Below are positions 54,801 to 64,000 of a stretch of DNA of 64,000 bases, one piece after another (position 1 is the stretch's first letter; every line of letters begins with the position of its first letter). Made by a program: the position numbers and the translations under genes. The notes under the pieces are model-generated. The model was not told the DNA's origin and made no database searches. It saw only the letters and a program-made list of their open reading frames with translations. Source of the DNA: Onchocerca volvulus (taxonomy: Eukaryota; Nematoda; Chromadorea; Rhabditida; Onchocercidae); assembly GCA_000499405.2 (NCBI GenBank), contig HG738139.1, positions 9,200,616 to 9,264,615 on the forward strand, written 5' to 3'.

Positions 54801-56822
54801 TCATTTCACAATTAATATCATATATTATTTTGGAGAAACGAATCTGCTTTTTCAGGATGAAGAAGCAATTAAGAGGCATATCAAGGAACAAAATGCAAAG
54901 AAGGCTGAAGCTGCCAGACTTCGCTATCATCGAATGACCGAGGAAGAAAAGAGGGCTTATAATCAGAGAAGGTTAGTTATTGTTCTGTATTCTGATTTTA
55001 ATATTAATCTTTTATTTACGTAAATCTTTCGAAATATTTCAAAATATTTAGAACATATATATATATATATATATATATTTAGAACATATATAAATATTTA
55101 GAACATATATATATATATATATATATATATGTTATATATATTTATTTATTTATTTTATTTATTTATTTATTTGTTTATATATATATTTATTTATTTAGAA
55201 CGGAAGCATTCCGGCGGCGACGTATGGAAGAGGAAATGTTGCTTGCAATGCCGATTGGGCGAATTAATGGTGAAGCTTTAGATCGAGCACAGCAGATTGT
55301 TGTTCGAAATGCGAAACGAGCAGAAGCTGCTAGGCTGAGGTGTTGTGTGTGTTAATTCGATATAAATTTTGTTCAGGCTAAAAGAAAAACAGTATTGTCT
55401 TTTCTTTTTTCAAAATTATAATTCACATCATTAAGCAAGGATTTCAGATATCAAAGAATGACTCCCGAGCAAAGGAAAGCTTACAACCAAAAACGATATA
55501 CACCAAAACGAAAACGGTTTGAAAATACTGATGATAGTGAAGGTATTGCAAACCGTGGCCGAAAACGTAATCAAGAAGAACAGTTTGATGCACTTTCAAC
55601 TTTGGAGCGAGATGTCATAAAGAGGACACAGCAGGTATTTTCTTTTTCTCTTGATAAGTGTTAATAGTATCATCTATGAATGAATAAAAATTGTGGAAGT
55701 ATTGAAGGATTTCCTGCTAACATTCTACTAGGGTTAGTTTGCCTAACTTTACAGAAATTTTTTAGTGCCTTGTTTGAGATATAAAGTGATCGAAATTTAA
55801 AGCTTTTTGATTAGATCATAATAGACAGCATTAATAGTTCTAAATACGATCAAATTTGAGGTTCAATTTAAATAATTTTCTGTGTCTTATGAGTTTTTTA
55901 GCTCAGAGAAATCATGGTTTTAGGCTCATCAAGCTTTGATGCGCCAACGAGGCACATCCTCAGCGAATACTCCTACTGGTGCTTACTTAACAGCGCATGT
56001 TGTTCAACAGTCTCAAGCCAATATAACTACAGTTCTACCGAATACAGCAATAATCCCGAATAATGGCGGCGTATTGCCGGGTGGTACTGTGCTGACTGCA
56101 CAGATTCAACCATCACAAATTCAAACCGCTTCAATTCAGGCACAGCAAGTGCAATCACAGCAGCCAAATCGGTCTATGCAACAACAGACAATGACACAAA
56201 TTCCACAACAAGTTCAGGTATTTGATGGAAATGAATGTTTGTTCATTTCGATAGTGAGAACTGTACATAGATAATTCTTAGTTGGTACAGTGCTAAATTT
56301 TACTTGATTTAGATGATTTTATGCAGCTAAATTTGCACTTTATTTTGCTTTTTTATTGGCTTTTATAATCGAATTTCAAAAATTTTTTGAATATAACGAA
56401 AAATAGATAAATCATAATAAGTCAGAAACTAATTTTTCTAGTGCATGATAAATACTTTTATTTTGAAATTCATTAATAATTGTAGAAAATGGAAGACATG
56501 ACGATGTATTCTTTTTTATGGACTCTCTTCATCGTCAAAATTATATGAGAATAAAAGTATAAATAATTAAACCAAAGAAATGCTGTCTTTTATTGAATCT
56601 TTTGGTAGCATCTTCCTTAATTCTTTTTTGCATTTATTATCAAAGTAGTCGCAATTTCAGGTGCAACAAATTCATCCCCAACAAATGCAAAATCAATCTT
56701 CACAACAGCAATCACAACAACAGATTCAATATACTGTAAGCCCAAGCGGACAAATGATGGTTGGACAGCATATGCAACAACAGTTACTTGCGCCATATGC
56801 GACAGTGCCTCCAAGAGCCTAA
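51881..56822 (+). CDS. Repeat protein 1: four basic repeats in a Q/T-rich protein (STPR-like, putative DNA-binding)
   Basis: Predicted 643 residues. Exons: 51881-51946, 52147-52212, 52615-52761, 52924-53068, 53828-54038, 54258-54480, 54557-54730, 54856-54971, 55199-55339, 55448-55634, 55924-56217, 56661-56822; all phases close. The N-terminal ~210 residues are Thr/Ser/Gln/Ala-rich. Then come four copies of a ~25-residue core built on AEAARLRY and EE(K/R)RAYNQ(R/K)R, beginning near residues 232, 302, 360 and 419 and separated by charged linkers such as DINEQLREKRMRARW. A conserved LSTLERDVIKRTQQ follows, and the tail is Gln-rich. The core resembles the 23-residue STPR unit of the silkworm DNA-binding protein FMBP-1, but copies here are spaced, not back-to-back. 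Repeats plus flanking KRKR patches suggest a nuclear transcription-type protein (inference). A GCTTTCAG acceptor ends 15 bases before the ATG. Confidence 0.85.
55041..55198 (+). repeat. AT and TTTA microsatellite inside intron, with decoy acceptors
   Basis: Within the intron preceding the 141-base exon of repeat-protein gene 1: two uninterrupted AT tracts, then an ATTT/TTTA tract running into the real acceptor. The string ATATTTAGAACATATAT occurs three times and copies the true junction TTATTTAG/AAC. Confidence 0.85.
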
Positions 56823-58139
56823 GTAATTTTTTGTTCTGGGAACTCCAGCATAGTAAATGACACTACAACTCAGTTTTTTGGATATGCTATATTTTTCATT
56901 TAAATTCGGTTAAATTATATTATTCGGTTAAATAATATTTTTGGTGCCAGAAACTTAATTAATATTTAAGTCTATTATAAATAATAATACAAGGGTACTA
57001 TTTCTATTCATTTCAGCTTTTTGATGAAATTAGTGAGCGAACTGTTGCTTCTTTGTAGAAAAAGGATTTCTGCATTATATTCATGAACTAATTCATTTTG
57101 AATATCATCCGATATATATGCCATTCGTGATGTCGAATGTTCTCTATTCACTTCTTTTTTTTTTTTTTTTTTATATTGTTCTATTAAATCATTAAAATTT
57201 ATATTTCAGACATAAGTTCTCTGTTTTCAAAATATTTTATAGGCTTTGAGCCAGGTTCCTGTGCTCCAGACGTCTTTTCTACCCCGTATGTGAATGTCAA
57301 ATCAAATTCTATCGATATATGTAAAAAGGTAAATGTTGGCACCATTGCTGTCACACGCTACATAGTCAAGAGAAAGAATTAATTTCGGATGTGAATTGCG
57401 AGGAATAAAAGACGTGAATGGTGCAAATGAACTTGGCACAGATGTGTCAGGTTTCCTTAATGCTACTGATCACTGCTGTAAAAGAAAGTCATATAAATAT
57501 TCTTTTTTGTTTTGAGAATAGATGAACTTTGTAACAGTGATGGGATGGATTAAATTTATTGCTGATGTCATAAATATGTATTGGAATGCACGGCCTTGCA
57601 GTAATGTTCATGTCGAATGTATTCTCAGGTTTTCTTTTCTGCTCTTTTAATGTTTTATATTATGCAGTAATAATTTGGGTTCTGTCATTCCGTGTCTAAC
57701 TTAGCGCCATTTTTTCATTTTGTTCTGGAGTTTGTCTCTTCGCAGAGCTTCTGTTACATAATTTAGCTCCAGAAAATTCATTGCTTTAGTTTCACGTTCC
57801 TTTTCCTTTGAAATTTCGGATAATTAGATTCATTCTCTCTCTTTAAGTTCATTAATCCTACCACTGTTAACAAAGATCGCATTAGTGCATGAATATTTCT
57901 GAATTTTTATTCAATTTTGACATCTTGAGTATATAGTAGTCAGAACAATTTTTATGTTTCCAGAATATTATTTCTCTAGTTCCTTTCTCATAGGATCCTG
58001 GAGTTTAATAGTTTTTTGGAAAGAAGTCGCTGCTCCGATTTTTTAAAAATGCTTTGAGATACTGGTAGTTGTGGAATGCGAATTCTTTGGAAATGTAATG
58101 TCTTTTCAGAGCTGAAGGGAAGAATTTGTTGATTTTACC

Positions 58140-58174
<35 letters not shown>

Positions 58175-58580
58175 AATTTTTTCGGAGCATTCAAATTTTC
58201 ATCAATTGTTCACTGATTTTTTATTTTAATCACCGATTCATTGAATAAACTTTTGATCTCGCGGAAATTGATATTGTGAACCATGTAATTTGCTTAAGAC
58301 AAGCATTTTGTTACTTTTTTCTTGAATTAAAATTATTAAATCAATTTCCTGCATTCTCATATATTGTTCCACGTTCTCATATGTTGTCAAAACAGAGAAC
58401 AAATTTTAGATGTCGAGGATGGAAATTTTGAGAGAATGGTTGTATTTGTTTTAAATGTTCATTTCAGGATTCGTTTCACCAGGCATTGGCAATTAGTGAG
58501 GATTTGAACAATATATCCGTGTTGTAATATCTATTGATTAATAATACTGCAGTGGCTTATGCTATCTTCCCCTGAGTAAA
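56823..58580. other. Intergenic region between the two repeat-protein genes
   Basis: About 1.76 kb. Contains an AT microsatellite at 58144-58172 and a long T run near 57155-57172. An ATACTGCAG acceptor at ~58550 precedes the downstream ATG by ~30 bases. No gene evident. Confidence 0.5.
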
Positions 58581-59875
58581 ATGAGCCAACGCGCATTTTT
58601 CTCAACCGCTGGTTCGGAAATTATGGGACAGTCACAAATTCTTGATGGTTTGTTCATTTTATTTTATTCAGTTAAGTTCAGTTTTGATAATTCTGATGTC
58701 TTTGAAAAGAATTGGTTTGAGAGAATGAAATTACAGGCTTACCTACAACTAATATAGGTCCTGCTGTGACATCCGTGCAGTTTCAATCATCTGGTTGTTC
58801 AACTTCGGTTCTTTATCAATCCACCGTGACACCAACGTTTTACACTTCAACTGGATCTCCATTTCATAGTACTGGAGCATTTCTACCTCCAGCTGTCGAA
58901 GATCGCAAAGAATATGTATGTTCTGAAATCAGTATTCGACATAAATATTTTTCGATTTTTATATTTTTCAAGTTTCAAAGATTCAGTTTATTTTAGGTGG
59001 CTGTGCTACCAGCTGGTGTTCAAATAAACGATGCTTCGGGCCTAATACCAGCAAGTGGGAGAGGCACTCTTGCATCCGTAGGAACAGTTGACACTGCCAG
59101 TTCAGTTGCTCAGCTTACTGCAGTCCCACTTTCTCATGTACAGTTGGCACCTGTACAAGTAAGTCTTGCACTTTCTCTATAGAATACAAGAACTACTCTT
59201 GGTCACTAGAACTAATCGCTTTCTGATTGTTTCATATAAAACTATTCAAATTTGAGTGGGATCACATAAAATACAAAAATTCCTTAATTTTTGAATTGAT
59301 TTAGGATTACTTGAATTTTTCACTTAATTGTTGACATGGATATTAATAATAAATTTTAGCTGGCTAATGATGGACAGTCAAACACTCAACAGCAAATAAT
59401 ATATGAACATTACTATGTTGATCAGCAACATCCATCAACGTCGGCAACAATCAATGCAAATTCACGCGGTCTTCTATCCGAAACCACATCATCTGGAGCT
59501 GAAAATGGCAAGTAAGTCAAACGATCAGATTTTATTCACATTTTATATTGCAAAAAAGGTTGTTTTTTTCCAAAGATTTTACTAGTATCGTTCGATTCCC
59601 AAATGTACTACAGAAATATTGACTTTTAGATTTAATGATCTTGCAGAGATTTTGCAAATAAAAGCGGTAGTAGCGAGACATGTTCACTGAGTGAATCTGA
59701 CAGTGCTGCTGTGTTACAACTAAAACGGCAAAAACAAGCAGATGCGGCACGTCAAAGGTATCAACGAATGACTCTTGAAGAGCGGAAGGAAGTAAATCAG
59801 AAACGAACTGAGGCACAGAAACGTAAGCGTCAAAAAGATAAAGAAGTAAGAATTTTTGGAAGTTAAGTATTTTTA

Positions 59876-59915
<40 letters not shown>

Positions 59916-62900
59916 GAATAGTAGTTGCAATCTTTTATATATTTTAGCTGGAGGAATTGGAATCTTTATTACGACAATCGAAAGATATCGAGGATGATCC
60001 GGCAATAAATGAACAATTAAGAGAAAAACGAATACGTGCTCGGCGTGCGGAGGCCGCTAGATTGCGTTATCAAAGGATGAGTTCGGAAGAAAGACGTGCT
60101 TACAATCAGAGAAGACGTTTTCGACAGCTTGGCATTCAAGGTGGTGATGCTATATTTGCTGCTTTGTTCTTGGTTGTTTTTTCGTGATTAGTGATTAAGA
60201 AGGATACTGGTTTAGAGCAGATTCGAAGAACCATGAAATAGTTATTTTATAAGCGTGTTTTGCATAACGTTAAGTTTAACAGTAATGAATAAACAAATCC
60301 TTCTCTTTTCAAAATTGAATACTTATATATTTGAGAAGCAACTACTTGTTTTTTTATTTCTTTTCTCCAATTTCTTCCTTGCTCTTTTTATCATGTTATT
60401 AATTAGCGTGGTAGAAAAATTAATTTTTGATGTCATCATTTGGGCTAAATTAAGAAGTTTAGACATTGTTCTATTAATTTCTTTCCATATAAGATAACTC
60501 ATTTCTTAGCAGAATATTCAGATTTTCAAAAATCTAGTCTTATCGCTAACTACTGCATTTTATGTAAAAATTGATGCTTGTTTACAGTGGTACTGAAATG
60601 AAGAATCAATAAAGTGTTCAGATGTTAAAAGTTTTGCTATTCAATTATTGGTTGACAAAACCATTTAATGCTTTTTAATTTATTGGCAAATTTTGGCAAA
60701 TTTTTATGTTCCTTGATTTTTTGTATGACGAAATGTTTATTTTAAGGTGCTAAGAAGAACGGCATGGATGAAGAAAAGTTACGACAGCATATCATCGAAC
60801 AAAATGCTAAAAAAGCCGAAGCAGCAAGATTGCGTTATCATCGAATGACTGATGAAGAGAAACGTCAGTACAATCAAAGGCGGTAATTTCTCTATAAGTT
60901 TCGCAAGATATTTTAAAAGTACTGCATGAAAGGCTAAAATTTCAGTCAGTAGATTTTGGGAATTATGATAGAAGTTGCGAAAGTTGCAACTTTTGTCTCC
61001 AGTAAGATTGACTATTATAAATGGTTTCTTAAATTGATGTAAATATCGATCAAATAATGCCGTTCCGATTATGCTGTCTGTCGGAAAATTTCTCGCATCA
61101 TACAATTCATAATTTTCTTGCTTTTGACTGTATTGATTCTGGAGTTTTCAAGTATCAGATTTTTTATTGTAAATGATTTCTTAATTTTAGCACGGAAGCG
61201 TTTCGTCGCAGACGTATCGAGGAAGAAATATTACTGTCAACTCCAGCAGGTCGTATAAGTGCGGAGGCTCTCAACAGAGCACAGCAAATCATGTTACGTA
61301 ATGCTAAACGAGCAGAAGCTGCTCGATTACGGTATACATTTTTGCTTTTCCAGATTCTGAAAATTGTTGATTTCATATAATTTTATTTCATCTTTTTGTC
61401 CAGTTTTTGTGTTTTGCTAAACCAACTGAGTGCACATCTATTTAACTAGTCCATAGTGAGTATCAGAGCTGACGTGCTTCCGCTTTGTTATTAGAAGGAT
61501 AATGGTGTGCTAATAGTTTAAAAAAGCAAATGCACTTGCCCAACTACTTCCAAAAACCATGAACTGATAATTTATCATATATTTTTCAACATACTTTTAA
61601 GTTGTCGCCTCTAGTAGTGTCACTTTGAAAATTTCGATTCTAAGACTGCAGGGGTGGTGAAGCTGTCAAATGCTAAATAGTGGCAAAAAAGCAGCTCGGC
61701 ACACTTATCTAAACTAAGGTAGTGGAACCAGTCTGGAATACCAGTTGACATTATTAGAGTCATCCAACCCCAGGATACTTGTGATCAAATGAGATACTGG
61801 GAAAGTATAAATATATGATTTGGAATGGGAAAGTTAGGAATGCGAAAAAGAATGTGTAGTGTTTGCGCAGATCTGGAAATTGGATATTCATTATTTTTTC
61901 AAGTGCCTTCGATCAGAACTATCTATATCTATTTTTAGAATTTCAGGTCCCTTTTTTCCTAGTAAGGCTCAGAAGTTTTTGTTGTGGATGCGCGTGTATC
62001 ATTTATGTTACCGTTTTGATTATATCAAAAAAAAATTATTCTTTTCTTCTTCTAAATAAACGGTTTCATTCAGTGTTTGCCTTGTCTATATATTCATCTT
62101 AAACACTAATTATCTTCCGTCATGAAATCCTTACCAGTTAGAAGTATATATTGCAGATATCAACGAATGACACCAGAACAGCGACGAGCATATAATCAGA
62201 AAAGATCTCGTGCAAAAAAAGAACGTGAAAGAGTGATGCGTGCTGCATCAGGTTTATTTCTGTATTTTCAAGTTGAGCATAAAAAACAAAGATTTTTTTT
62301 CATAAGTCGCTCAAATTATTTTGTTCGGGTTGATATTACGAGCTTGTTTAATTGAATAATAGTAATTGCTAGAAAGGAAAATTTTTCCCTGAAATGAACG
62401 AGCGTTGCAGTCTCTGTAGTTCGAAATTTCAAAGTAGGTTTTCAGAGGATGCCATGTCAAGCTTGTCATCATCTATAAATGGAAATGAAAGTTCGGCGCA
62501 AATTAACAGCACTAACAGTGCAATGGAACAGAAACCAGTGATTGATAGTGTAGTCAGCGAAGAGGTGTTATCTACTTTGGAAAGAGATGTATTGAAACGG
62601 ACACGACAAGCCAATATGGTGCTAATGCGGCAAAAAAGGCTTCCACCTCAGGAACAGTTCGTTATCGTATGTTTTACAATTCTTTTGGATGCAATCATTA
62701 AAGTTATAAATAAGTTTTACCATGAATTACTATGAATTCCACTACAACGCATATCGTGGTAATATCTTTGCATTATTCTTCTGAAAGAGGCCTATCATAT
62801 TTTCAATTAAATCGTTAAAATCCATTGATTGTGGTTTAGGTTATGCGGTTTTCGATTTAGACTATGTGGAAATCTGCTGAAGCTGAAGTTTCCAGGAAAA

Positions 62901-63522
62901 TAGCGACACTGTTAAATCTTGCCTGTATCAGATATAATACAATATGCAAGTTGAATTTCGTGAGAAAAAAATATAAATGATAAAGTGAATGGTGATGAGC
63001 TGAGCTAAAATGACTCAAATAAATTAATTTATGGACTGAATGAATTATAATAAGTTAAACCTGGATTGTTCTGTAAATAACCTTTAGTGATGCTAATCTT
63101 GCATAATGCTATACATGTAATAAGGTAGAAATTGTGTTTTTTTATGTTATTCGGAATTTTTATAGGTGAGTACAAATCCTGATGGTACTCAAACGGTTAT
63201 CCCAGCAACGACTACGGAAGATGGCAAACAAATATTTCATATTCCTGCTACAGCAACAACAACAGAAGATGGCAAACAAGTATTTCATATTCCAGCCATA
63301 ACACAGCAGCTTATTAATGCTGATCCTAGTACTCTGACACTGGTTGATGATTCAAGTAAACTATTAGGAACCGTACAACAGCCACTACAGATAGCATCAG
63401 TACCACAACTTCTCGGTTTACCACAGCAACAGCACAGCAATAGCCATGATCATGGAGAAACGTCGCATCAAGTTCGTGAAGTGTTTTTCGTCTTGAGCAG
63501 TCCGAATATTTTAAAAATTTGA
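58581..63522 (+). CDS. Repeat protein 2: paralogue of the upstream repeat protein
   Basis: Predicted ~633 residues if it ends at the stop at 63522; the last exon could instead donate at 63471 (GTTCGT) or after 63480 (GTGTTT), with a final exon beyond the window. Exons: 58581-58647, 58737-58915, 58997-59158, 59360-59511, 59647-59845, 59948-60140, 60747-60882, 61191-61331, 62157-62251, 62446-62666, 63166-63522. It opens with a Ser/Thr-rich region whose TGAFLPPAV echoes TAATFLPNSV of the neighbour. Four repeats follow near residues 209, 283, 338 and 398 (cores QADAARQRY, then AEAARLRY three times). The linkers INEQLREKR, EQNAKKAEAA, TEAFRRRR and NAKRAEAARLR, and the conserved LSTLERDVLKRTRQ, match gene 1. 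A C-terminal 16-residue unit (TEDGKQIFHIP) is duplicated in tandem. Same inferred role as gene 1. Confidence 0.82.
59879..59911. repeat. AT dinucleotide microsatellite in intron
   Basis: Uninterrupted TA tract of about 16 units in the intron between the exons ending at 59845 and starting at 59948. Likely length-polymorphic. Confidence 0.85.
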
Positions 63523-64000
63523 GAAATGTTTTGGAATTTCTGGTTGAAAAAAAGAGAGACAGAAATACAAAACACAGTCATAATAAAATAAAAAAACATC
63601 CGATCATTTGTAGTTGATTTTCTCTAAACAACTCATTTTTATCTTTCAACTTTATAAAATAAGAGTGCAGAAAAATTTTATGAAAATAATAGGGATCTTG
63701 GAAAATATATGTTTAAAGAAATCACCACTTGGATTGAATATCTAATATCAAAGGTAATAAAAGAGCTATGAATCGAGCGTGATAAAAATATTTGTTAGTT
63801 ATAGATTGGTTCAGGAAGTCGTATGACTTTGAGAAATAGTTACAAGGAAGGAAGAACTGCAAGTAGAAGTAAATAAAAATTTTAAACTGTACCGATATGA
63901 TGCACAACTAGAACTTTTGCAACACATCACAATTTTTTGATAAATTGTCTTGATCTTCCTGCAAGAATAATGGAAACAGCTAAAATATTTTATCTTCATA
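63523..64000. other. Window end, no gene seen
   Basis: 478 AT-rich bases after the last stop. If repeat-protein gene 2 continues, this is intron. Minus-strand open frames at 63722-63999 are low complexity. Confidence 0.45.

Overview
The window looks like chromosomal DNA from a nematode, most likely a spirurid or filarial-type worm. The base composition is AT-rich. Every gene is split by spliceosomal introns with TTTCAG-type acceptors, and many start codons lie a few bases to a few tens of bases downstream of an orphan acceptor, as expected for spliced-leader trans-splicing. The encoded proteins are animal orthologues. The clade is an inference from gene content and intron style; no species can be named from sequence reading alone.

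Layout. Positions 1-4013 (+) hold the 3' end of the cytoplasmic dynein 1 heavy chain. Minus-strand genes follow: the Golgi Qb-SNARE GS28 (5318-7628) and a CCCH zinc-finger protein (8612-13084). The nucleoporin Nup43 is on the plus strand (13452-15975) and converges on an NNMT/PNMT-type methyltransferase (16149-18214, -). Next on the minus strand come a Werner-type RecQ helicase (19830-25973) and malectin (27225-29860). The clamp-loader subunit RFC2 (32818-35449, +) converges, with a 143-base gap, on COQ2 (35593-39330, -), which is followed by an acyl-CoA-binding protein (40121-40668, -). SAP18 (41128-42828, +) and an unrecognised secreted or membrane protein (43414-46254, +) come next. A weakly supported membrane-protein gene (48241-49156, -) and a pyrimidine-rich, microsatellite-bearing region (to 51880) lead to two tandem paralogues (51881-56822 and 58581-63522, both +). 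Each paralogue carries four copies of a basic repeat core of about 25 residues.

The genes are mostly unrelated housekeeping functions: transport, Golgi traffic, nuclear pore, DNA replication and repair, ER quality control, quinone synthesis and chromatin. They do not form one pathway.

Two items stand out. COQ2 has two homologous, phase-matched versions of one exon, next to the active site, that cannot be used together. This is the arrangement linked in helminths to switching between ubiquinone and rhodoquinone synthesis. The second item is the tandem pair of repeat proteins with conserved exon architecture, which looks like a duplicated, little-described family of DNA-binding proteins.

Exon limits were inferred by hand from reading frame, GT/AG signals and remembered protein families. 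Where lengths and phases close exactly the models are strong; uncertain joins are stated in the entries.
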